This document shows, in pieces, positions 1 through 7,887 of a stretch of 10,509 nt of DNA. Source of the stretch: an uncultured Senegalimassilia sp. (GTDB lineage: Bacteria; Actinomycetota; Coriobacteriia; Coriobacteriales; Eggerthellaceae); contig CAKUJT010000084.1 in NCBI GenBank assembly GCA_934661765.1, forward strand, positions 1 through 10,509, given 5' to 3'. The stretch's first letter is position 1. The number at the start of each line of letters is the position of its first letter. Made by a program: the position numbers and the translations under genes. The notes beneath the pieces are model-generated. The model was given only the letters and a program-made list of their open reading frames with translations, was not told the DNA's origin and searched no databases.

Positions 1-22
1 GGGCGCGGCTGGTGCCGCGCCC
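1..22. terminator. GC-rich perfect hairpin downstream of the helicase-like gene
   Basis: A perfect 9-bp stem (GGGCGCGGC at 1-9, GCCGCGCCC at 14-22) encloses a 4-base loop. It lies 54 bases past the stop codon of the minus-strand helicase-like gene, so it could end that transcript. The place where a T-tract would sit on the minus strand is outside the window, so a true intrinsic terminator cannot be confirmed. Bases 23-76 hold no gene I can support. Confidence 0.35.
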
Positions 23-76
23 CCTGCGCTTGCGGGCTGCGCTCCCGTGCAAAGCCCGCTCATATCCGATTGCGGC

Positions 77-2041
77 CTAGTTCAGGCCGTACTCCGCCAG
101 GAGCGCCTGGCCGCCCATGGTGGTGGGGGCGGCGTCGCCGGCCTCGCTCAGGAAGCAGGACGGGCGCACGATGGCCATGCGCTTGCCGTTCTCGCTCTTC
201 ACGCGTACCACCTGCATCTTCGTGCGCTCGGCCAGCTCCAGCTCAGCCTTGCTGAAGTGCGACAGCACCAGCAGGTGTTTGGCCTTCGCCACGCCGCCCA
301 TGAAGTCGCGGCGCTCGGAGTCCATGATGCGGTTGCGCTCGCCGTCGGTGCTGATCACCTCGAAGGCGTTGCGCTGCGGGAAGAAGCCGTCGATGCAGCC
401 GACCACGAACATGTTGTCGTACTCGGTGCCGCACAGGTTCTGCGGCAGGCAGATGTGCACGACATGCGGGTCCTCTGTCCACACCGGGTCGGAGATGGCG
501 GCCTGCTCGAGCTCGAGCAGGGTCTTCGCCGACTCGTCGCCCACCATGTCGGCGGCGACGGCCTCGAACTCGCTGATGCCCTCGGCGCCGATGGCCTTCA
601 TGAGGCCGAAGCCGCGGCGCGTGGCGTTCTTCTCAAGGAAGTCCTGGCCGGAGCGCCATTTCTCGGCCAGCGTGCGAGCGCGCAGGAACGGTTCCTTCGC
701 GCCGAAACCGGCGTTGCCCACCTGCTGGAGCGCCTGGTACAGCGTGAGGCCCTCGGCCTCGGCGAAGTCCTGCAGGCCCATCCAGGCGTCGGAATTCGTC
801 AGCGCATTGTCGAAGCCGCACCAGCTGCGCCACGCGATCATGTCGGTGGGGTCGGCAAGCAGGCCCAGCTTCGTGTACGCAACGAGCGCACGGGAGCGCG
901 TGGAGTCGCGCGGGTCGCCCGCGAGCGTGCCGGCGGCGCCGGCGGCCGACACGTTGAAGCCGCGGCGGCGCAGCATCTTCTCCACCATGACGGCCCAGCG
1001 GCGGTTGGGAACGACCACGCAGGTGTTGGCCTCGCGCGCGTCATCCTGGCCGTCCAGCAGCTTGCGCAGGTACTTCGTCAGGCCGTTGAGCTCGTCCTCG
1101 GGCGTGTTCCACTTGATGGACTGCACGCCCTGCGGCAGGCCCTCGGCCCCGGCGGTGCGCTCGATAGGCGTGACGGTGCCGGCGATATAGGCGCTATCCA
1201 TGTCGCCCTCGGCGCACAGCGCGTCGGCCAGCGCGATGACCTGCGGGTTTCCGAACGCGCCCTGCAGATGGAACACCTCCACGTCGCGGCGCACGGTCTC
1301 GAACTTCAGGAATCCCTCGACGTAGGGGTGGTTGCCGCGCTTGGACATCATCTGGTTGGGGTTGCCCGTCACCATGATCTGCTTGTCGGCCATCAGGCAC
1401 AGCACCGTCTGCTCGGCGTGGGAGAAGTTCTGGAAGTCATCGGCCAGCACGTAGACGAAGCTGCCGCGAGCGCCATCGCCGGCGTCGCTTTTCAGGAAGT
1501 CGGCGGCCAGCATGGGGACCTCGCCGGCAAGCATCGCGCCGCGCAGCTTCAGGATGCGCGTGGCGTAGGCCAGCAGGTTGTCCGCCGCGGTGCCGGCGTT
1601 CCACTCCTCGCGCGGCTCGTAGCCGGCCATCTTGCGGTCCAGGAAGCCCAGCATGCTGCGCAGCTTGCGCGGATGCTCGCCGATGGTCTTCAAATCCTCC
1701 AGGAAGAAGTTGTACTCGGCGCTGTTGAGGATGCGCGGCACGCGGCCGGTGGCCTCGCGGGCGGCGGGCTCGTCGAGCACCGACACGGCGGCGTCGAGCG
1801 CGGTGCACACGCGCACCGACAGGGCGGCGCCGATGAGGTTTGCGGGAAGGGCGCGGCGCAGGCGCTTGCGGAAGGCCTGCGCGGCGAAGGCGTTGGTGAC
1901 CGCTACCAAGATGGATGCGGGAGCTTCCCCGTTCTGGATAAGGTGCGCGCAGCGTGCCACGAGCGCCTGCGTCTTGCCGCTGCGCTCGGCGCCCTCGACC
2001 TTGGCGAGGCGCCCATCGAATGCGGCGATGGTATCTATCAT
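77..2041 (-). CDS. UvrD/Rep-family (superfamily 1) helicase homologue with divergent motifs
   Basis: This is a 654-residue protein. The ATG at 2041 is chosen because a ribosome binding site (GAAGGGAG) lies 6 bases upstream; an in-frame ATG 18 codons earlier has no comparable site. SF1A helicase motifs appear in order: Walker A GAERSGKT (residues 17-24), a motif Ia-like VAVTNAFAAQAF (46-57), motif II LADDFQ (199-204), a motif III-like GNPNQ (226-230), a motif V-like LCGTEYDNMFVVG (536-548) and a motif VI-like ERRDFMGGVAKAK (576-588). Family members translocate on single-stranded DNA in repair or recombination, probably in the cytoplasm. The protein departs from the family: motif II has Asp for the usual Glu, the motif IV region (GAFGNPQVI) lacks the usual YRS arginine, and motif VI has AKAK where TRAK is typical. 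Walker A is intact, so nucleotide binding is plausible, but helicase activity is uncertain. It lies 165 bases downstream of the unknown gene on the same strand, possibly in one transcript. Confidence 0.85.
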   Translation of the reverse strand: MIDTIAAFDGRLAKVEGAERSGKTQALVARCAHLIQNGEAPASILVAVTNAFAAQAFRKRLRRALPANLIGAALSVRVCTALDAAVSVLDEPAAREATGRVPRILNSAEYNFFLEDLKTIGEHPRKLRSMLGFLDRKMAGYEPREEWNAGTAADNLLAYATRILKLRGAMLAGEVPMLAADFLKSDAGDGARGSFVYVLADDFQNFSHAEQTVLCLMADKQIMVTGNPNQMMSKRGNHPYVEGFLKFETVRRDVEVFHLQGAFGNPQVIALADALCAEGDMDSAYIAGTVTPIERTAGAEGLPQGVQSIKWNTPEDELNGLTKYLRKLLDGQDDAREANTCVVVPNRRWAVMVEKMLRRRGFNVSAAGAAGTLAGDPRDSTRSRALVAYTKLGLLADPTDMIAWRSWCGFDNALTNSDAWMGLQDFAEAEGLTLYQALQQVGNAGFGAKEPFLRARTLAEKWRSGQDFLEKNATRRGFGLMKAIGAEGISEFEAVAADMVGDESAKTLLELEQAAISDPVWTEDPHVVHICLPQNLCGTEYDNMFVVGCIDGFFPQRNAFEVISTDGERNRIMDSERRDFMGGVAKAKHLLVLSHFSKAELELAERTKMQVVRVKSENGKRMAIVRPSCFLSEAGDAAPTTMGGQALLAEYGLN

Positions 2042-2206
2042 GTGAAACTCCCTTCGGTAGCGGCTATCTGGGGCCCCGTCGCGCGCGCACGGCACGCGGC
2101 GGGGCGGTTTTCAAAAGGTGGCGAAGGCGTTGCCGCGCATGCGGCGCCCTCGGGCGGGCGCGGCGGTTCGGCGGCGGGGCGTGCTCACGGCCCCCGCAAA
2201 AGGCCC

Positions 2207-3049
2207 TTAGGCCTCGAACACCTTGCTCGTGCCGTCAGTATACTCCACGGTCCACGTGCGGTACGTCGGCGTGAACGTAGGCTCATCAAGTTCGAACACA
2301 AGCTCCGGCGGCTCCATGCCGCCGCCGTCGACGGCGCCCTCGCCCGCAGCGGCGCGCGCGTCGGCCTTCACTAGCTCGGGCGACTCCAGGAACGCCTCGG
2401 CCGCGGCCTCTTCGGCGGCGACGCGTTCGGCTTCGGCAGCTGCCTCGGCCTCGGCGGCGGCAGCCTCCTCGGCGGCCTTGCGCTCGGCGAACGCGACTGC
2501 GCCCGCTTCCACCTGTGCGGCCCAATCGTCGGCAGAGGGCATGCTCACGCGGGCGATCGAGCCGGCGTCGCCCAGCGTGCCCTCGTTGTAGGCGTCGCGC
2601 ACGAGCGAGAGCATGTCGGCGGCGTCCTCGGCGATGCCGCTCACGTCGTCCATGTGCAGGCGCACGGGCAGCGTGCCGTTCTGCAGGTCCACCTCAAGCC
2701 ATGTGAACGCAAGCTCGCTTCCGTCCTCGATCTCCTTCTGGCGCTTGTTGTAGATGAGCGCCTGGTTGCCCAGCTTGCGGAACTGGTTGCGGAACCAATC
2801 GCGCATCACGTCGTTCCACAGCTCGTCGGAACCTTCCTCGCCGGCCGCCAGGTACTGGCGCGTGCCCAGCTTCACCAGCATGCGCATGGTGTTCTCTGCC
2901 GGGGCGTCCTCGCCCGCGGCGGCGTGCGTGCGCACCAGCGTCGAGCCCACGTAGGCGTAGCTGCGGCCGACCTCCAGGCGCAGCTCCTCGGAATCCACAC
3001 GCTCGTCCAGGTCCAGTATCAGCGTCATCGAAGGCCTTGGTTGTGCCAT
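2207..3049 (-). CDS. Hypothetical protein with an Ala/Glu-rich helical segment
   Basis: I do not recognise a family for this 280-residue protein. The first ATG is preferred because TAGGGG and ATAGG stand just upstream; an ATG at codon 8 has only a weak AAGG. The N-terminal part (about 1-170) looks like a folded soluble domain with acidic and aromatic residues, including DELWNDVMRDWFRNQFRKLG (75-94). Residues about 178-222 are almost entirely Ala and Glu with some Arg, which predicts a long helix or coiled coil. A Gly/Asp-rich linker (about 235-247) leads to a short strand-rich tail (TWTVEYTDGTSKVFEA) at the C-terminus. There is no signal peptide, transmembrane segment or cysteine-based metal site, so a cytoplasmic location is likely. 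It is transcribed divergently from the respiratory cluster and lies upstream of the helicase-like gene. A role cannot be assigned. Confidence 0.8.
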   Translation of the reverse strand: MAQPRPSMTLILDLDERVDSEELRLEVGRSYAYVGSTLVRTHAAAGEDAPAENTMRMLVKLGTRQYLAAGEEGSDELWNDVMRDWFRNQFRKLGNQALIYNKRQKEIEDGSELAFTWLEVDLQNGTLPVRLHMDDVSGIAEDAADMLSLVRDAYNEGTLGDAGSIARVSMPSADDWAAQVEAGAVAFAERKAAEEAAAAEAEAAAEAERVAAEEAAAEAFLESPELVKADARAAAGEGAVDGGGMEPPELVFELDEPTFTPTYRTWTVEYTDGTSKVFEA

Positions 3050-3146
3050 GTCCTATACCCCTAACTCTTCGTTCGGCGAATGCTCCGCGGGCTGCCCGAA
3101 TCGGGCCCGCCCCAGGTCGTCCGCCTGCGTCCTCTTCGCTAACCAA

Positions 3147-3176
3147 AGTATAAATGCCCAGTTCAGCGCAAAATCA
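3147..3176 (-). promoter_or_regulatory. Candidate promoter for the minus-strand gene pair
   Basis: Read on the minus strand, TATACT (3152-3147) is a good -10 box about 98 bases upstream of the hypothetical gene. The matching -35 at 17-18 bases spacing is poor (GATTTT or TGATTT). It would overlap the left arm of the inverted repeat at 3166-3197, so a protein bound there could block this promoter. The local AT-richness contrasts with the GC-rich surroundings. Confidence 0.3.
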
Positions 3177-3197
3177 TCCCGCAAGGATGATATGCGC
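3166..3197. promoter_or_regulatory. Interrupted inverted repeat, candidate operator
   Basis: Arms GCGCA..ATCATCC (3166-3179) and GGATGAT.TGCGC (3185-3197) are complementary over 12 positions with one or two unpaired bases, around a 5-base centre (CGCAA). It sits between the two divergent transcription units. Its centre lies about 48 bases before the likely start of plus-strand transcription, a usual place for an activator, and it overlaps the weak -35 of the minus-strand promoter. No regulator gene is in the window, so the bound protein is unknown. Confidence 0.4.
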
Positions 3198-3217
3198 GCG
3201 CTCATACATCCCACCCT

Positions 3218-3223
3218 TATGAT
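3218..3223 (+). promoter_or_regulatory. Candidate -10 box of the respiratory operon
   Basis: TATGAT differs from the TATAAT consensus at one position and is among the few AT-rich hexamers upstream of the operon. The sequence 17 bases upstream (CGCGCG) does not resemble a -35 box. If this promoter is real it probably needs an activator, for which the inverted repeat at 3166-3197 is the obvious site. Confidence 0.3.
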
Positions 3224-3257
3224 TCCCGCCCGGTGCACCGCCGTACCATCGGGTCAT

Positions 3258-3369
3258 CGCATTGGGAACGCCGCGCCGTAGCCGCATCCGGCCCGGCCGC
3301 CATCTCCTCCCTCCCTTCCCCCTTGCAGGCGGAGGCAGGGTGCCGGCACGGCGCCGCGTTCCCAATGCG
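3258..3369. repeat. 112-base palindromic element with 20-base inverted arms in the operon leader
   Basis: The left arm CGCATTGGGAACGCCGCGCC (3258-3277) and the right arm (3350-3369) are reverse complements at 19 of 20 positions. The roughly 72 bases between them are GC-rich and show further partial complementarity near the arms. If transcribed, the whole unit would fold into a long hairpin ending about 30 bases before the ribosome binding site of the oxidoreductase gene. No flanking direct repeat is visible. It could be a dispersed REP/MITE-like palindrome, a folded leader, or both. Peptides read from either strand through the arms look alike simply because of the palindrome, so this stretch is not treated as coding. 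Confidence 0.6.
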
Positions 3370-3412
3370 GGAGACGAAGGAGAAACGAATCAGAAAAGGA
3401 GAGGAGGGGCAT

Positions 3413-6400
3413 ATGGCGAAACTTTCTTTGACTCGCCGCAGCTTCCTGAAGGCGTCCGCTATGGCGGGTGCCGCCGCAACCGTGGGGTTCGCGGCAGCGC
3501 CGTCCGCGGCTTTGGCCGAGGGCGCCGATCCGACGGCCGGCGAAGTGAAGCGCATCCGCTCGTGCTGCCGCGCGTGCGGCAAGGTCGAGTGCGGCACGTG
3601 GGTCACCGTTCAGGACAACAAGGTGATCAAGGTCGAGGGCGATGAGTCCAACGCTCACAGCCGCGGCCACTGCTGCGCGAAGTCCCAGTCGTCGATGCTC
3701 GCACTGTACCATCCCGATCGTTTGCGCTATTGCCTGAAGCGCACGAACCCCAAGGGCGAGGACGATCCCGGTTGGGTCCGTATTTCCCTGGCCGACGCCT
3801 TCGACGAGGCCGGCGCCAAGCTCAACGAGATCGTGGAGAAGTACGGCGGAGAGGCCAACTTCGCCATGGGCGGCACGTCCCGCGTGTGGGCGCAGCCCCC
3901 GTATGGCACGCTGAAGTCCATCTTCCCGACCCCGAACGCCCACCTGGCGTACGAGATCTGCAAGGGCCCGCGCCACTTCGCCGGCATCCTGACCGACGAG
4001 ATCGGCTCGCCCTGGATGGAAGTCGAGCAGGGTCCGCTGGTGTACGTGCAGTGGGGCACCGCCGCCGAGTACTCCAACTACGACTCCACGAACCGTACGG
4101 TCGTGGACTGCTCGCAGCGCGCTTACAAGCATATATTGGTGGACCCGCGCATGACGCCGCTGGGAAAGGAAGCCGACCTGTGGCTGCCGCTGCGCGTCGG
4201 CACCGACCTGTGCCTTTCCCTGACGTGGCTCAAGTGGATCCTGGACAACGAGGCCTACGACGACCTGTTCGTCCGCCGTTGGACCAACGCCCCGTTCCTG
4301 TGGAACCCCGAGAAGGACGGCCGCACGAAGAAGGGCTGGTTCCAGGAGATGAACGGCGGCGTGGATATGGAGTCCCGTATCCTGACCGAGGCCGACGTCG
4401 ACCGCGAGTGGATCAGCCAGTGGTGGGAGCCTGCGGACGAGAAGTACAGCTATCGCCGCTTCATCTGCTGGGACGAGAACAACAACAAGCCCACCTATTG
4501 GGATGCCGAGGCCTGCCAGTGGGAAGGCGAGAAGCATAAGATCCCGACGACCGGCACCTGGATCGAGCATCCGTACAAGCCGATCATCGCCGATGCGTGG
4601 CTGCCCGACCCGTCGCACTTCGCCGACCCGGCCGATTCGTCCTACGACGCGTACTGGACCGAGGGCAACGAGGGCGGCAAGAAGTCCAACCCCATGGGCC
4701 TGCCGAAGAACCCCGCGCTGTTCCCCGGCGGCGTGGACATCAAGCTGAAGAACGGCACCACCATCAAGGCCGGCACCGTTTGGGAGGCCTTCTCCGACAG
4801 CCTGTCCGAGTACACGCCCGAGTACTGCGAGAGCGTGACCGAGGTTCCCGCCGAGAAGATCGTCGAGGCCGTGAAGATCTACACCACGCGCCTGAACCCC
4901 CTGCACGGCAACGGCGGCATCCATTACCAGCTGGCTCCCGACCAGACGGGCCACGCGGTGCAGAACTCCCGCGCCTTGCAGCTGATCGCCTGCATCACCG
5001 GCAACTCCGACGAGCCCGCCGGCAATCGTGGCTCCTCCAAGGCCGAGGTCGACGGCTGCTGCGGCCGTGCGAACATGAAGGTCACCGACCATGCTCCGCA
5101 GGACTGGGGCATCCGCGACGGCGTCGGCTCCATGGAGCTGGGCGACACCCCGCGCGACCTGTCCATCGAGGACCAGGTGCCGCTGATTCAGAACTTCGTG
5201 CAGCACCTCATCGACGTGAAGTCCCCGCTGGCTGAGCGTTACGGCAACCACGTGCCCTCCGCCGAGGAGGCTCGCTGGATCGCCGAGCGCAAGGGCGGCG
5301 CCTACAAGAGCTCCCGTACGTGGCCGGGCCTGAAGACCAGCTTCGACAGTAACGCCAAGCAGATCTCCGCAGAGCGCTTCCCGCTGCTTCGCTACTGGAA
5401 CCGCTGGGCCGACTCCGCGACCATCTGGGACTCCATCAACGGCATCGACACCCCATACCGGATCCACGGCGGCGTGTGCATGTCCGGCGACTTCATGAAC
5501 GAGTCCAACCTGCTTGAGGCCTGGGAGGCCCTGACCCGCCTGGACTTCTGGCTGGACTTCAACCTGTGGAGCTGCCCGAACAACGGCTGCGCCGACATCG
5601 TCATCCCCGTCCTGCACTGGCTCGAGGTCAACACCGGCCGCGTGTCCCAGGGCGCCGGCGGCATCTTCGGCGCAGGTCAGCGCGCCGTCGAGCCGATGGG
5701 CGACTGCATCTACGACCCGGTCGCCGTCATCTGCCTGTACCTGGGCATGGCGAAGGCGGTCTCGGGCAAGGAGCATCCGACCCGCGCCGACATCCCCGCC
5801 GACCGCAGCGCCGTGATCTGGAACGACCGCGACCTGAACTACGACGGCTGGAACAACCTGGACTACAACGAGTTCGTGCAGATGGGCGGCAGCATCACCT
5901 ACGAGCAGCAGGAGTACCGCGTGCTCAAGGACGCTACCGACTGGTGGCGCATCGAGGAGTTCAAGGACAAGGAGAGCAAGCCCGAGCAGGTCATCCCGGC
6001 CTTCCCGAGCTACGCTTCCGCCGAAAAGCCCGCCCAGGTCGCCAACGACGTGGCCGGCCCGGACTTTCCCGAGTACGCCGCGAAGTTCCAGGAAGAGGGC
6101 TGGTTCGACTGCCGCAAGTGGCATCCCGAGCGTTGGGGCACGTATCGTCGCTGGGAGATGGGCTACCGTCGCCAGCAGGGCGGCTACAACCTGTACGCGG
6201 CCATCGACGAGAAGTGCGGCTTCATGACCCCGACCGCCAAGGTCGAGGTGTGGTCCACCATCGCCGAGACCTACATCCCGGACACCACCAAGACGTTCGC
6301 GGAGAGCTGCAGCCCGGATCGTGCCGCCTATGACGGGAAGATCCCCGACATCGACAAGTTCCCGCACTGGTTCGAGCCGAAGAACTCCAAGGTGGAGGCC

Positions 6401-7204
6401 CCGCGCTACTACCACAAGGACCAGGCGGACCAGATCGCCACGACGGACTCCTACATCAATGACAACTACAAGGGCGATCATCTGATGGAGGAGTACAAGG
6501 AGAACCTGCAGAAGTACGGCGACGACCATGCGTTCATCATGACCACCGGTTCCCGTCAGCCCGTGTACTTCCACTCCGAGCACCGTCAGCTGCCCTGGTG
6601 CCGCGAGCTGTGGCCGTCCCCGCGCGTCGAGATCAACCCGAAGGACGCCGCGCGCATGGGCATCGAGCAGGGCGACTGGGTGTGGATCCGCACGCCGTGG
6701 GGCGCCGTCCGCGAGGTGGCCGACCTGTACTACGGCATCAAGGAAGGCACCATCAACGCCAACCATGCCTGGTGGTACCCCGAGATGGACACCGCGAGCC
6801 ACGGCTTCGAGCTGGTCGGCATCAACTGCTGCATGGACAAGTATGCCCAGTGCTGGGTGTGCGGCGCCTCGCAGCTGCGCGGCATCCCGGCGCTGATCTA
6901 CAAGGCGACGGCGGAGAACTCCCCGTTCAAGAACCCGGTGCCGTGCGATCCGAAGGGCAACCCCGCCATCACGAACGCCAACGACCCGCGTCTGAAGGAA
7001 TGGCTGTCCAACGACCCGCGTCTGGCAGACGCCAAGGTGGAGCTGACGTTCGCCAACATGGATGCGAAGGGCTGCAACCCGTCCATCCAGTCCCCGGAGG
7101 CCCTGGCCACCGGCAAGCTGCCCAAGGGCGAGCGCGGAAGCGATTCTCTCGGCCAGTACAGCAACAAAGGCCAGCTGAGCGATGCGCTCGGCTCCTACAA
7201 ATAA
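3413..7204 (+). CDS. Tat-exported molybdopterin oxidoreductase, large catalytic subunit (DMSO reductase family)
   Basis: This 1263-residue protein is the likely terminal reductase, acting outside the membrane with a bis-molybdopterin guanine dinucleotide cofactor. The ATG at 3413 follows a strong purine-rich site (GAGGAGGGG, 3401-3409) and gives a classic Tat signal, LTRRSFLKAS (residues 6-15), with likely cleavage after ALA (33-35). An iron-sulfur motif follows: Cys51/52, Cys55, Cys60 and Cys87/88. Cys183, in EICKGP, is my candidate molybdenum ligand by position. Cofactor-binding landmarks include VQWGTAAE, VDPRMTPLG (about 243-251) and LPLRVGTD. The C-terminal dinucleotide-binding domain starts near residue 1040 (TTGSRQPVYFHSEHRQLPW). 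The protein is longer than typical family members (about 750-1000 residues), partly from an aromatic-rich stretch at about 295-435. It heads a cluster with DmsB- and DmsC-like partners, and the next gene starts 19 bases on. The substrate is unknown. A catechol dehydroxylase-like role is possible, as is reduction of another organic or inorganic acceptor. Confidence 0.95.
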   Translation: MAKLSLTRRSFLKASAMAGAAATVGFAAAPSAALAEGADPTAGEVKRIRSCCRACGKVECGTWVTVQDNKVIKVEGDESNAHSRGHCCAKSQSSMLALYHPDRLRYCLKRTNPKGEDDPGWVRISLADAFDEAGAKLNEIVEKYGGEANFAMGGTSRVWAQPPYGTLKSIFPTPNAHLAYEICKGPRHFAGILTDEIGSPWMEVEQGPLVYVQWGTAAEYSNYDSTNRTVVDCSQRAYKHILVDPRMTPLGKEADLWLPLRVGTDLCLSLTWLKWILDNEAYDDLFVRRWTNAPFLWNPEKDGRTKKGWFQEMNGGVDMESRILTEADVDREWISQWWEPADEKYSYRRFICWDENNNKPTYWDAEACQWEGEKHKIPTTGTWIEHPYKPIIADAWLPDPSHFADPADSSYDAYWTEGNEGGKKSNPMGLPKNPALFPGGVDIKLKNGTTIKAGTVWEAFSDSLSEYTPEYCESVTEVPAEKIVEAVKIYTTRLNPLHGNGGIHYQLAPDQTGHAVQNSRALQLIACITGNSDEPAGNRGSSKAEVDGCCGRANMKVTDHAPQDWGIRDGVGSMELGDTPRDLSIEDQVPLIQNFVQHLIDVKSPLAERYGNHVPSAEEARWIAERKGGAYKSSRTWPGLKTSFDSNAKQISAERFPLLRYWNRWADSATIWDSINGIDTPYRIHGGVCMSGDFMNESNLLEAWEALTRLDFWLDFNLWSCPNNGCADIVIPVLHWLEVNTGRVSQGAGGIFGAGQRAVEPMGDCIYDPVAVICLYLGMAKAVSGKEHPTRADIPADRSAVIWNDRDLNYDGWNNLDYNEFVQMGGSITYEQQEYRVLKDATDWWRIEEFKDKESKPEQVIPAFPSYASAEKPAQVANDVAGPDFPEYAAKFQEEGWFDCRKWHPERWGTYRRWEMGYRRQQGGYNLYAAIDEKCGFMTPTAKVEVWSTIAETYIPDTTKTFAESCSPDRAAYDGKIPDIDKFPHWFEPKNSKVEAPRYYHKDQADQIATTDSYINDNYKGDHLMEEYKENLQKYGDDHAFIMTTGSRQPVYFHSEHRQLPWCRELWPSPRVEINPKDAARMGIEQGDWVWIRTPWGAVREVADLYYGIKEGTINANHAWWYPEMDTASHGFELVGINCCMDKYAQCWVCGASQLRGIPALIYKATAENSPFKNPVPCDPKGNPAITNANDPRLKEWLSNDPRLADAKVELTFANMDAKGCNPSIQSPEALATGKLPKGERGSDSLGQYSNKGQLSDALGSYK

Positions 7205-7206
7205 GG

Positions 7207-7215
7207 AAAGGAGGT
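7207..7215 (+). promoter_or_regulatory. Near-perfect ribosome binding site of the DmsB-like gene
   Basis: AAAGGAGGT matches the anti-Shine-Dalgarno sequence almost completely and lies 8 bases before the ATG at 7224. It fixes that start and suggests strong translation of the electron-transfer subunit relative to the catalytic subunit. Confidence 0.8.
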
Positions 7216-7223
7216 AACAACCC

Positions 7224-7883
7224 ATGGCAAATTACGCGATCATCACCGACCTGAACCGTTGCACCGGCTGCCTGGCCTGCACGGTCGCCTGCAAGGCGAT
7301 CAACGGCGTCGACGTCGGCAACTTCTGGATCAAGACGCTGCGCATCGGTCCGCACCCCATCGAGGGCGGCTCGGGCGATTACCCGGACGTGGAGATGTAC
7401 TTCCTTCCGGTCCAGTGCCAGCACTGCGCCAACCCCGAGTGCGTGCGTGTGTGCCCGACCGGCGCATCCCACATCCGCGAGGACGGCACCGTGCAGATCG
7501 ACAAGTCCAAGTGCATCGGCTGCCGCTTCTGCGCCCTGGCCTGCCCGTACGGCGTGCGTTACCTCAACGAGGAGGAGCGCGTCGTCGAGAAGTGCACCAT
7601 GTGCGAGCAGCGTATCAGCCAAGGCGAGCTGCCGCAGTGCGTGGCCCAGTGCGGCGCCCGCGCCCGCTTCTTCGGCGACCTTGACAAGGGCGTTGACAAC
7701 TTCGAGGGCCCGGCGCATCCCGACAGCCCCGGCTGCCAGTACGACGAGATGACCAAGACCCGCGTCAAGCTCAAGGACTACGTCGAGGCGTACAAGGAAA
7801 GCGATATCCATCATCTCAAGGATGCAGGTAACAAGCCCAAGCTGATGTACCTGCTCCGCGAGGGCCGAAAGTGGAGGGAGTAG
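7224..7883 (+). CDS. DmsB-like electron-transfer subunit with four [4Fe-4S] clusters
   Basis: This 219-residue ferredoxin-type subunit should pass electrons from the membrane anchor to the molybdenum subunit. Sixteen cysteines fall in four groups: 13/16/19/23 (CTGCLACTVAC), 65/68/73/77 (CQHCANPECVRVC), 97/100/103/107 (CIGCRFCALAC) and 124/127/139/143 (CTMC, then CVAQC). This is the DmsB/NrfC/PsrB arrangement, and every position is Cys, so four [4Fe-4S] clusters are expected rather than the [3Fe-4S] variant known from NarH. There is no signal peptide. In this family the subunit is exported folded, carried by the Tat signal of the catalytic partner. It begins 19 bases after the catalytic gene and ends 4 bases before the anchor gene, so the three are almost certainly co-transcribed. 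Length is usual for the family (about 190-220 residues). Confidence 0.95.
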   Translation: MANYAIITDLNRCTGCLACTVACKAINGVDVGNFWIKTLRIGPHPIEGGSGDYPDVEMYFLPVQCQHCANPECVRVCPTGASHIREDGTVQIDKSKCIGCRFCALACPYGVRYLNEEERVVEKCTMCEQRISQGELPQCVAQCGARARFFGDLDKGVDNFEGPAHPDSPGCQYDEMTKTRVKLKDYVEAYKESDIHHLKDAGNKPKLMYLLREGRKWRE

Positions 7884-7887
7884 ACTC

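Noticed and set aside
2042..2206. Possible terminator between the two minus-strand genes
   Set aside because: Only short GC-rich complementarities such as GCCGC-GCAT-GCGGC are visible, with no T-run, so neither a terminator nor a separate promoter can be supported.
47..2374. Long plus-strand open frame opposite the helicase-like gene
   Set aside because: It is antisense to a gene with clear helicase motifs. Its composition (His, Ala, Gly, Arg, Val) is what reverse reading of GC-rich coding DNA produces, and no domain is seen.
3048..3281. Small open frames on both strands in the divergent intergenic region
   Set aside because: They overlap the promoter elements and palindrome, show no recognisable motif and lack convincing ribosome binding sites.
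3233..3412. N-terminal extension of the oxidoreductase by 60 codons
   Set aside because: It would bury the Tat signal and read through the palindrome. The ATG at 3413 has a strong ribosome binding site and gives a standard signal peptide.
3254..7225. Long minus-strand open frame opposite the molybdoenzyme gene
   Set aside because: It mirrors the catalytic gene almost exactly and has no motif or ribosome binding site. Stop codons are rare there because of high GC and strong codon bias on the other strand.
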